The translations under genes and the position numbers were made by a program. The notes beneath the pieces were generated by a model. The model saw nothing but the letters and a program-made list of their open reading frames with translations. It had not been told where the DNA came from and did not search any database. 64,000 bases of DNA, taken from NCBI GenBank assembly GCA_024138015.1, contig JAMXBB010000004.1, positions 111,526,077 through 111,590,076 on the forward strand, read 5' to 3'. Shown one piece after another: positions 24,300 through 33,918 of the stretch (position 1 is its first letter; every line of letters begins with the position of its first letter). The stretch is from Lumnitzera littorea (Eukaryota > Streptophyta > Magnoliopsida > Myrtales > Combretaceae).

Positions 24300-26880
24300 A
24301 AAAGAACATTAGTGATGGTAGCGCCCCTATAGGCTGGTAAGAACCCTAAAGGTACTGAAAGGAGGGTAATGTCCTATAGGCTGACCAACCTATGTAAATG
24401 GGTAAAACATTCCATAAGCCGGCTAAGATCCCAAATGAAAACCCAATCATGCTCCTCTCAGCTAACTAATCTAAGTGAATGGGCAACCTGGTCGTGCCCT
24501 TTTAAGTTGACTAACCTAAGTAAATGGGTAAAGTGCTCCTAAAGATGGCTATGACTTTAAATGAGAACTTAAGGACTCGGTTGCTCCCCTATGAGTTGAC
24601 TAACTAAGATGAGATGGGTGAAGCACTCCTTAACTTGCCTAAGACCCTAAAGAGATATTAAGGACTTAGTTATATCCTTATGAGCTGACTAACTAAGATG
24701 AGACCGGCGAAGCATTCCTTGAGCTAGTTAAGACCCTAAAGAGATATTGAGGACTTAGTCATATCCTTATGAGCTAACTTACTGAGATGAGATGGGTGAA
24801 GCGCTTTTTAAGCTAGCTAAGACCCTAAAGAAATATCGAAAACTTAGTTGTGCCCTTATGAGGTGACTAACCAAGATTAAATGGGCGAAGCACTCCTTAA
24901 GTTGACTAAGACCTTAAAGAAATATCGAGGACTTGGTCATGCCCTTATGAGTTTACTAACCAAGATGAGACAAGTGAAGCACTCCTTCAGCTAGTTAAGA
25001 CCTTAAATGAGATATTGAAGACCTGATCGTACTCCTATAAGCTAACTAACCAAGATTAAACAAGCGGAGCACTCATTGAGCTGTTTAAGACCCTAAAGAA
25101 ATATTGAGGACTTGGCCGTGCCCCTATGGGCTGACTAGCAAAGATGAGATGAGCGAAACACTCCTTGAGCTAGCTAAAACCCTAAAAGAGATATTGAAGA
25201 CTTAATTGTGCTCCTGTTGGTTGACTAACCAAGATTAAATGGGCAAAGCCCTCCTCAAGTTAACTAAGATAATAAAGAAATATTGAGGACTTAGTCATAC
25301 CCTTATGAGTTAACTAACTAAGATAAGATGGGTAAAGTGCTCTTTAAGCTAGCTAGAACCCTAAATGAGATATTGAAGACTTAGTCGTACTCTTATGAGC
25401 TGACTAACCAAGATTAAATGGGCAAAGCGCTCCTTGAGCTAACTAAGTCCTTAAGCTAAGATCCTAAAGAAGTGTTAAGGACTTAGTCACACCCCTATGA
25501 GCTAACTAATCAAGATGAAATGGGAGAAGTGCTTCTTGAGCTAACTAAGATCCTAAAGAAGTATTAAGGACTTAGTCATGCCCCTATAAGCTAACTAACC
25601 AAGATAAAACAAGCAAAGTGCTCATTGAGCTAGCTAAGACCCTAAAGAAATATTAAAGACTTGGTCGTACCCCTATGAGTTGACTAAGTAAGATTAAACA
25701 GGTGAAACACTTCTTAAGCCGACTAAAACCCTAAAGAAATATTAAGGATTTGATCATGTCCCTATGAGCTGACTAACCAAGATTAAACGAGCAAAGCGCT
25801 CTTTGAGCTGTCTAAGATCTTAAAGAAATCTTAAGGACTTAGTCATACCCTTATGAGCTGACTAACCAAGATTAAATGGGCGAAGCAATCCTTTGAGTTA
25901 GTTGAGACCCTAAAGAAATATTGAGAACTTGGTCATGCCCCTATGAGCTAACTAACCAAGATGAGAAGAGCAAAGCGCTCCTTCAGTTAGCTATGACCCT
26001 TAATGAGATATTGAAGACTTAGTCGTGCCCCATAAGCTGACCAACCAAGATTAAATGAGCGAAGCATTCCTTGAGCTGGTTAAGACCGTAAAAAAATATT
26101 AAGGACTTGGTCATGTCCCTATGAGCTGACTAACCAATATGAGACGGACAAAGTACTCTTTAAGCTAACTAAAAACCTTAATGAGATATTGAAGACTTAG
26201 TCATGCTCCTATAAGCTGACTAACCAAGATTAAACAAGCGAAGTGCTCAATGAGTTAGTTAAAACCCTAAAGAAATATTGAGGACCTAGTTGTGCCCCTA
26301 TGAGTTAACTAACTAAGATGAAACAGGTGAAGCGTTTCTTGAGCTAGCTAAGACACTAAAGAAATATTAAAGACTTGGTTGTCCCCTATGAGTTGACTAA
26401 CCAAGATTAAACGAGCAAAGTACTCCTTAAGCTGGCTAAGGCTTGAAGAAATATCAAGGACTTGGCCGTACTCCTATGAGCTGACTAACCAAGATTAAAT
26501 AAGTGAAGCACTCCTTGAGATGTTTAAGACTTTAAAGAAATTTTGAAGACTTGGTTGTACCCCTATGAGCTAACTAACTAAGATGAATTGGGCAAAACCC
26601 TTTTTGAGCTGGTTAAGACCTTAAAGAAATATTGAAAACTTGGTTGTGCCCCTATGAGCTGACTAACCAAGATGAAATGGGCGAAATGATTTTTAAGCTA
26701 GCTAAGACCTTAAAAAAATATTGAGGACTTGGTTGTATCCCTATGAGCTAACTAATCAAGATGAAATGGGCGAAATACTCCTTGAGCTGACTAGAGCCCT
26801 AAAAGAGATGGACAAAAGGTAAGCGCCCTACGGGCTGGCTAGGAACCTTAAGAAGCAAAACTAGGGGATATAACCTTTTG
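24300..26880. repeat. 89-bp tandem array, about 29 units
   Basis: Anchoring on AAGACC(C/T)TAAA gives successive starts 24641, 24730, 24819, 24908, 24997 and 25087, a period of 89 bp. Each unit contains GACTAACCAAGAT, a GGGCGAAGC-like segment, CTCCTTGAGCTAGCTAAGA and GACTTGGTCATGCCCCTAT. Within a unit GAGCTGACTA and GAGCTAGCTA are two related half-copies. Units at both ends are the most diverged. The period is not a multiple of three and frames are closed, so it is non-coding. It forms most of the interior of LTR-B. Confidence 0.95.
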
Positions 26881-27829
26881 AAAAGCCTCTTGTCTTAAGA
26901 AATTTACAAACGAGGAATTTTGATGAAGATCATTTATAACAAAAAAAGCCTTGGGATAAGATTTTTCATTTTGAAAAACTACACCAGGGAGAATAACTTA
27001 GAAGTAGATGATATAAACTGAAGATTTAACTTACTTAAGCTGACATGGATGGAAAAACCTGTAACAAACTTTTACTTTCTCTGCCTCTTTTTCCTTTCTT
27101 TTGTCTCTCTTATCATCCTTTTTTTCTTTTCTTTTTTTTTAAAGTCTACTAATGGAGACAAATTCTTATTTAAGAAGCAAATGCTACAATCATCCCCTTC
27201 CTTGATAACCATGTAGAGCATCTCATATCCTTTTAGTTTCTGGCCTTGATAGTGAGCTTCTTGGATAGGCCTTATGATTTTAAACATTTATCTCCTAAAG
27301 AAAAGGTAACTCATAATTAGTTCAGTCAAAAAGGATTTCCTTATACGCTCTCGGTTTAGATTTCGCTCTTGACTACTATTCCAAAAATTACAATCTCAGT
27401 TGTGAAACGAGACCTTTTACTTGATTTGAGTTTGAAATGAAATTTAAAAGACTAAATGTCTCATACCTTTCACGTTCTCGTTTAAATTATCCCATACTTA
27501 TAGGTCTTAATGCCTCATAGCTCCCATGTATGATTTCGGGCCCTGTTCATCAGAGTTGAATGGACCAGTATTAACATCTTTTGAGGTAGAAAGAACTATG
27601 AATTACCCTTTTTGTTTTGTACTAAGGATCAAGCTTATGATGGCGTTTCATGACCTAGTGTTTTGATTTGATTCTTGTTTGGACTTCATGAATTGGGGGT
27701 TTTGAGTTGGTTCGGCTATCTCAATGGGCTAGAGGTTCATGTTTGGTTGGTTACCTTAACAGGACATGTAGTTTGTATTTATCTCAAGTCTCGTAAGGAT
27801 TTGTAACCATTAGCAATTTTTTTTTAGTT

Positions 27830-27885
<56 letters not shown>

Positions 27886-28555
27886 ATTAAGGCTTTTATG
27901 TTACGAGTGATCAAATTATAAATTAGGGATTGCTTTCTTAGAATTCTATATACAAGCCTATAGAATTTATTTACCTCTAGAATAACGCTATTGAGAGTCT
28001 ATTTACAAAAGAGGAATTCTAAAGAATGAAAAATAAAATACTAAACAGAGAAAATTTCTAAATCGTATTTATTCTAAATGAGAAAGGCTATTTACAAAGT
28101 GCTAATTTATCCGAAAGAATGAATATTCTTAACTAGTAGATACTTACCAAAATAATAACTACCTAAAATTATTTTATAGGTTTGATTCCTTTTATTTTGT
28201 TGTTTTTTTTTTTCACTTTTGATTACTTAAGTAAAGAAGTGTGGTATTTTATAGAGTAGCAAAACATGATCCTTTATGAAGCTAACTTTTAGAAATTAGG
28301 ACAATAATTATCAAGCATGAATATTTACAAATGAAAAAAGATAAAAATGTAAAATGTAAAATGAAGACATACAGATATAAGGAAATTTGAATCGGCAAGG
28401 GACCCTTAATATGGCAAACCCTAACTAGCTTTTATTAATTTTTGCAACTGTGAAGCTTTACATCTCTTATTTCAAAAGAATTCCTAAAATTATGATCTAA
28501 TCTTCTTATGACTAGTATCCTCTTCCTCTTTCGAATATTGGGAGCTCGAGCTTCC
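26881..28555. other. Non-coding interior of LTR-B
   Basis: No frame with family resemblance. A 71-codon minus-strand frame at 27072-27287 ends in a Lys/Arg-rich low-complexity tail and is not supported as a gene. A TA/GA microsatellite lies at 27830-27886. Confidence 0.5.
27830..27886. repeat. (TA)n(GA)n microsatellite
   Basis: About eight TA repeats run directly into some twenty GA repeats with one AA interruption. Confidence 0.95.
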
Positions 28556-29813
28556 ACTTGTTTGGGCTTATCCGTGGAGTCGCGTCTTGTGCTGCAATAA
28601 GTCGCGTTGGACGTATGTTAGAGCGACTGTTGGCTGAGAGAATGGAGTTTGCTGTTAGTGTAGGGTCGGTGTTCAGTCGAGTGCTGCCGTGTTCGTCGGC
28701 GTGGGTTGTGGAATTGATGGTTGCATCAGCTGTCACGTGAAAGAAGAATGGTTGGGGTGCTCGGATCTGATGCAGGTGCGCGACATGGATGATAGGGGGT
28801 TGTGTATGGATGGGGTGTTAGGGCTAATGTGTTGGGCGACAGTTGAATGGTGTCAGGGTGCTGCACGGTGCGAAAGAAGATGGGGCTGGAGCGAGTGTGT
28901 GGAGTGTCGATGGCAAGGGAGAGAGGTTTTTTTCCTGTTCGTTGATCACAGCTTCCCTTTTATGATGTAAAAAACTAAATCCCCCCCCAACTGATTTTTT
29001 GGATCAGCACATATCCTGTGGCCAATAACTAGATGAAGTTTTATTTTATTAAATCTCCAATTAGTTTTTATTAGCGTAAATCCTTGTAATATTCTAAATT
29101 TTTAACATTTCAAAGATTCTCACTCATCTCCACAAAAATATCACGGATTTGATAAGATGCGAATTCAAATTCAAATTCGTTGACAGGAGTTATCGAACAT
29201 AGTCGGAATCCGACCATGCTTTGGTGATGAACACGGTCACGTGACACATACATGACCGAGCTAAAACAAAAGCGCGCAATGCACGCTCGTCAGGATTTGA
29301 ATCCATGACTTGTTGACTTGTTAATATATCCATGTTTTCTCCAGCACAGCTGAAGCTGCTTTACTCATCACGTTATGAACTTCCTTTTCCTTAACTCCTA
29401 AAACTGGGCCGAATATTTGTTTAGTCTTATTTTAAAATGACCCACATACATATAGACAACCGCAAAGCACTCGTGATAATGTTTTTAATAAATTCCCAAT
29501 CTCTATTTTATTTTGTTCTAGTAAATTATTTTCAACTCACTTTTTTTTTTTTAAGTGAACAAGAGTCCACTTATGTGAGTTCAATTTTTAAAAGATTTCG
29601 TATTTATTAAAATGGCAAGTATATTTTCGTCTTGTGCTTGACCCGAACAAAAACAATTGACTCGACTTGAATGCTTTTGAGACTTTATATTTTTTAATTA
29701 AATTTTTTTTTTTTGTATTTTTATCAATTTTCAAATTTTTTTAATTTTTAATTAAGACCCTTTTAAAAAACAAAATATTAGAATTAAGAGTCAGTAAAAA
29801 TTGAGTGTTTACA
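28556..29813 (-). repeat. 5' LTR of LTR-B, inner part deleted
   Basis: Collinear with 19975-20758 plus 23658-24149 (shared TGTTAGTGTAGGGTCGGTGT and CAAGAGTCCACTTATGTGAG). Similarity stops at 28556, so the inner ~1.3 kb of the LTR and the primer site are missing. It retains GC-richer, CpG-bearing bases (GTCGCGTC) where the other copy has TTGTGTC, indicating heavier C-to-T decay of the sister. Confidence 0.8.
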
Positions 29814-29960
29814 TTACTTATTTTCTTAAATCCAAACTTAAGAGATCACTTTTATTAATATTCATAATTTCGTCATAAAATTTGGCCTTGATCAAATAAC
29901 TTATTCGATTACCCTAAATTTTATACACTAAAGCTTGAAGACTTGATTACGGTATTTACA

Positions 29961-31669
29961 TTCTCCCTCTCTCCTAATCCTTAGGGATCGTCTTTTAAGG
30001 AATGACCCACTAGTAAGGTCTGCCACTTGAGTTTTGTTTTATAAAAATAATAGAAGATTCTTAATACAAGCCAACTCGTAACACATCTGCCTTATCTTGT
30101 TGCAATATCCTCTCTCTAGTAACTACTCCTCTCGAACTTAAGCTACACGAGTTGAGACTTGCGACACAATTATCTCTCTTGCAGCATGTCCTTCTTCAAT
30201 GGTCACAACTCAAAGACTATTCTAGACAGGCATTTCTTCTCATTAACAATAACTATCCTTTTCATTTGGCATAATGGATAGCATTTTGGCGACTTGATCT
30301 AAGTAGGAGGCAATTGCTCTTAAACCACTTGATAGGAGAAGAGGAGCTTCAATAATGGGAAGATGACCGGTAAAGGAATAGACTTGTAAACTTAACATCA
30401 TATCCAACCCAAAATCTTAAAGTAGTAAGTTATTAGTCATTTCTACTTATATATCAAGTACTTAGTTCTTATATTTCCAATATGAGATTTTTCTTTTTTC
30501 TTTTTTTTTTTCATCTTTAGCTCTTATATCCCAACAATTAATATTTTCATAACCAAAGACTAATGCACCGACTTCATGAATGATTTAAGGTATTACTTAG
30601 TGGAACTTATGTAAAGGTAAATTGAAAAATACATACGGTCTTATACTTAAAAACTATAAGACTCCCTAAATTTTTAATGAAGTTATTCTTTTCCCATCTT
30701 TATAGTGAGGTTGAATTTTGTTGAAAAAAAAAATATCAAATTATAATCCAAAACTATGAAACAGATTTGAAAATATATGTTCAACATTAATAAACAAAAA
30801 TATAAATATATATAATTGCAACATGGCTTCTACTCGATTAGATTCCAATACATATCAATCTATGTATGTATTTAGTTTAACTAAAAATGAAAGAAAAAGG
30901 CATGTCATGTAAAAGATATTGGGTAAGGTGTAATTTCTTAGTACTTTCTTTAGCTTTTTATGTTTTTATTGCATTTCATGGGTGTTTCCAGAAAAAAAAA
31001 AAAATGAAATGAGATAAAAACCCATAAAGAGCTATTTACAATCCCAATAATTTGCCACCTCTTATGTCGGACTACAGCTGCAATGATCACGATTAGGAGT
31101 TTGCTTGTTTCGTCTCTATTATTTTATTCATCAACATCTCATCTGCTTTGCATTATTCATATTTATTACTATTTATTACGTATCTTTTTACATCTATTAT
31201 ACTTATTTGTTAAATTTTATTTTGATATTTTTTGTTATACAGATGCCTAGTTTTAAAACGACATTAGCACGATGCCAAAATGGTATCAAAACCAGCAGAA
31301 AGACCTTAAATTTTTTATACAACCACGTGAAGGACAAATTCTAGATGTTGCACACGATATATATGATTGAAGCAATATGATGATATAAACCAGAATATGA
31401 TAAAACTTTTAACCTTTTTGTTTGGGGTCTTATTCAACAGGTGTTGCTAAGCCAATCATTAAGTATTGTATAATAAAGAAATTTTATAATTTTAATGATT
31501 TTAGACATGGATGGTTGTGGGCAGTGAAACAAGCTGGTGGATTTTTATAAAGTATTGGACCAATTGAATTGGATATTTACCAGACGGGATATGTAAGGTT
31601 TGAGACGGTTTAAGCTTTACAAGGTTCCATGTTAGGTTTCGGGACAAGAACAATAATATCGTTTTGTCA
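29961..31669. other. Unassigned intergenic DNA
   Basis: No supported gene. The plus strand at 31244-31344 has a 33-codon frame (MPSFKTTLARCQNG) directly after a TTATACAG acceptor-like sequence, possibly an exon of a degraded transposon gene. Evidence is too thin to call it. Confidence 0.35.
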
Positions 31670-31998
31670 TGTTTGGTATTAAGGAAAGAATTAGAATAAA
31701 ATTACGATTTCGAGAAATTGCGATTCTACAAAATCGGTAATTCCAATTTTAAGAAAGCTAAGTGAAATCAACGATAACATTCCTTCTATATTTATTTTTA
31801 ATAATCAAATTACTTATTTAACATTTGATCTAATTATAATATTCGATAATTCAAAATAATTTTAATGATTCTTACTATATACATATTTAATTTAATTTCA
31901 TTCCATTCATTTCCATAGACATTTTCAAATACAAGAAATAATTTATCGTTTCTCTCCTTATTCCATTCCATTCTTTTCCTATCCTACATATTAAACGT
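31670..31998. mobile_element. Probable MITE
   Basis: The left end GTTTGGTATTAAGGAAAGAATTAG mirrors the right end (complement CACGTTTAATATGTAGGATAGGAAAAGAATG) as imperfect terminal inverted repeats around an AT-rich non-coding core. The target duplication is unclear. Confidence 0.5.
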
Positions 31999-32788
31999 GG
32001 CATTCAAGAATTGAGCTCCCTAAGACTTATATACTATTTATTATTTTACTTTACATTTTAAAATGTATAATTGAAACTTTATTATAAAATATATTATTTA
32101 CTCTAGTGATATCAAAAATATGAATTCTCATGTACTATAGTAAAATCATATTAATTAATTCCGTAGGTTTCTCGTTGATTGTGGATTCACCATTAATTTA
32201 GCATGCGGGTTCCAAACGTGCAGTTTAAACCCTGTAGGATTTGGGATGAGTTTTAATACATCTGATACGGTATGGAGATGGTTTTGGGTGTTATAAGATT
32301 GTTAAGAGGTTTGCATTCCTACCGTGGGTAAAGAACAGAGTAGACATATGTATTACCATTAATGCCTACTATCGAAAGGCTAGTGCCGTACTTGCCCATG
32401 GTGCAGTGAAGCTCAACTCTGTAATTCAAATTGGAGTGAAGATAATTGAAAAATTGAAATTGATAAGAAAGAAATCTTTAAAACTTGTGCAAGAATCGAT
32501 TTTGAAAAACATGCTTGTGTAAAACTCTAAATCGTAATCTAAAATATATAATTTTTCCAAGGAAAGAAAAAATGAATATACGGTGCATCATTGTATAAGA
32601 AAACATTACCACTATTAACAATTTATTATAATAACTTACATATTATCATAAGTTCATTAGACTGATAGCAATCTACGTTATTTAATATGAAGATAAAACA
32701 AAGTGGGAAAATCTCAAAGAAGTAGAGGAAAACTGCTATTCACATGTGTACGCAAATGTGCCGAGGAAAATCAGAGAGTAATATAAAT
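31999..32788. other. Intergenic DNA 3' of the minus-strand gene
   Basis: No frame or repeat recognised. It would contain the 3' untranslated region and poly(A) site if the frame at 32789-33529 is the gene's last exon. Confidence 0.35.
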
Positions 32789-33529
32789 TCACGGCTCAAT
32801 GATTGACCTTATAGTAGAATCCATATCCAAACTGCCAAGGCGTCTTTTCAACTCAAGTTTAACTTGTTCAAGTTCAGCTTTGAGTCTGTCATGCCGCGCT
32901 GTAAGTTCACGATAATCCAACATCTTCTGAGCTTCGGCGGCAATAAGCTCCATATTACTAACTTTGAATTTTAGGGCACGTGCTGCAGTAACACTGCTTA
33001 CTAAGAGCTCCAATTCAGTCACAGATAGCGAATCCCAACTTCTGTCCAGGAACCTAGCAGCTCGCCCAAGCATTGCTATCATGGCATTAGTTAGTTCACT
33101 ACCCTGGCAAAGTGATCCTGACCAGAAATCTCCTTCCATCGCATGTAAGCGTTCTAATGATTGCAGAAGACAGGAAGGCACAGTGAATCCACAGAACAAA
33201 GCCGTCTCTACTGATGCAACTACTGCTGCACCTGGATTTTCTTTCTCACCTCGTTGTGAGACCCCAAGAACAGGGGGATGAAGGACACCAGGGGTCACTG
33301 TAAGCAGAGGAGCATGATTGGGAGGTTGAAGGACACTAGGATGCACTATAGGCAGAGGAACATGACTGCAAGGAGGAGGGACATCACCACTTGCAGCAGT
33401 ACCTGCAAAAGCAATACCAGGTGCATCATATGTATAGTTGCTATAAACACCTACGTGGATCAAAGCATTGGCATGCATCTTAAGTTTCACCTTCCTTGAG
33501 GTGTGCAGACCCATCATCATCATCCTCAT
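32789..33529 (-). CDS. Uncharacterised 246-codon frame, possible last exon
   Basis: This is the longest open frame in the window, ending in a TGA with acidic/helical C-terminal residues MDSTIRSIIEP. I do not recognise the family. Residues ~50-90 are Pro/His-rich with a repeated phrase (LPIVHPSVLQPP, LLTVTPGVLHPP). Residues ~105-246 look like a folded helical domain: FTVPSCLLQSLERLHAMEGD, then NAMIAMLGRAARFLD and a charged coiled-coil-like end (LKAELEQVKLELKRR). The first ATG at 33529 is probably not a real start. A neighbouring frame just upstream is acidic (VNEDDDDGSAHLKEGE) and abuts it with a one-base shift. It could be the 3' exon of the disrupted gene at 33919-35937 or part of a separate gene. 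Confidence 0.5.
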   Translation of the reverse strand: MRMMMMGLHTSRKVKLKMHANALIHVGVYSNYTYDAPGIAFAGTAASGDVPPPCSHVPLPIVHPSVLQPPNHAPLLTVTPGVLHPPVLGVSQRGEKENPGAAVVASVETALFCGFTVPSCLLQSLERLHAMEGDFWSGSLCQGSELTNAMIAMLGRAARFLDRSWDSLSVTELELLVSSVTAARALKFKVSNMELIAAEAQKMLDYRELTARHDRLKAELEQVKLELKRRLGSLDMDSTIRSIIEP

Positions 33530-33534
33530 TCACA

Positions 33535-33700
33535 TCTCTGGATTTATTGTCACTGCCATCCAAATGTGTTGTGGAGTTCTTTCCGTCATCATTATGTGCT
33601 TGGGAGTCCTCCCTGTTATCACCACCATGTACTTGTCAGCTCTCTCTATTATCATCAAAACGTTCAGGAGATTAGAGGACAAGGGGTTGGAAATAAGGTA
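33535..33700 (-). pseudogene. Acidic coding remnant interrupted by duplicated MOS1 exon
   Basis: In the frame of exon 7 (33919-34158) the minus strand here reads SPERFDDNRES, a TGA, then QVHGGDNREDSQAHNDDG and SRDVNEDDDDGSAH. It looks like the continuation of that exon, now separated from it by the inserted 33679-33912 segment and carrying a stop. The ~50 bp at its start closely repeats the end of exon 7. Confidence 0.45.
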
Positions 33701-33912
33701 CTTCTGGCTGGGTAAATTTATAGGCTTTGGTACAGCAACTTTTCCTAACACAGTCATGCCGCCCCTTCTTGCAGAAGCCCATCTGAAACAAACAAGCAGA
33801 CACACTAGTTACTCCCCAGAAATTGTAAGCCAAAAATGAATTCAAAGCAATAACATTCAGATTATAACTGCTGAGATTATTACAGATATTAATTAATGAG
33901 AGCCCACCATAA
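33679..33912 (-). repeat. Duplicate of MOS1 intron1-exon2-intron2 segment (exon at 33702-33782)
   Basis: About 234 bp align collinearly with 37501-37733, including the last ~130 bp of intron 1, all 81 nt of exon 2 and the first ~25 nt of intron 2. The exon differs at 4 of 81 positions. Acceptor (TTTGTTTCAG) and donor (AGAA/GTACCT) are both intact. The encoded peptide contains GGMTVLGKVAVPKPINLP followed by SQ. The segment lies in a frame unrelated to MOS1 and is flanked by ~50-bp near-identical direct repeats (about 33631-33685 and 33905-33957). Confidence 0.9.
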
Positions 33913-33918
33913 TACCGG

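Larger units (their letters stand above)
10856..29813 (-). mobile_element. LTR-B element, non-autonomous, inserted in LTR-A copy 2
   Basis: The element starts TGTCGAGCCTG and ends GAGTGTTTACA on the plus strand. Flanking pentamers are TTAAT (10851-10855) and TTACT (29814-29818), a 4/5 match at exactly the break in LTR-A. On the minus strand the LTR reads TGTAAACACTCAATTTTTAC...CAGGCTCGACA. It comprises a truncated 5' LTR (28556-29813), a 4.4 kb interior without coding capacity but with an 89-bp tandem array, a polypurine tract (24150-24165) and a 3' LTR (10856-24149) broken by two later insertions. A solo LTR of the same family sits at 45182-47761. The absence of gag/pol makes it a LARD-type element moved in trans. 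Confidence 0.75.
7109..29960 (-). mobile_element. LTR-A copy 2, split by nested insertions
   Basis: The left part (7109-10855) starts GGTTATGCCCTGAAGTG, a decayed form of the LTR-A terminus. The right part (29814-29960) ends GATTACGGTATTTACA. Together they make one LTR-A, interrupted by a TRIM (8757-9322) and by element LTR-B (10856-29813). Flanking pentamers are TTCAC (7104-7108) and TTCTC (29961-29965), a 4/5 match consistent with an aged target duplication. This copy is more diverged than copy 1, as expected for the outermost and oldest layer of the stack. Confidence 0.8.

Noticed and set aside
24300..26880. Regularly spaced repeats as a CRISPR array
   Set aside because: The whole 89-bp unit is repeated, with no unique spacers between short conserved repeats, and the context is a plant retrotransposon.
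28558..28970. GC-richer plus-strand frames in the LTR-B 5' LTR
   Set aside because: The equivalent interval in the sister LTR (19975-20400) is closed by stops, and the region lies around the LTR promoter, so it is non-coding.
33468..33839. Plus-strand 123-codon frame
   Set aside because: It overlaps the minus-strand coding remnants and the duplicated MOS1 exon; its hydrophobic/Ile-rich translation is the antisense shadow of acidic codons.
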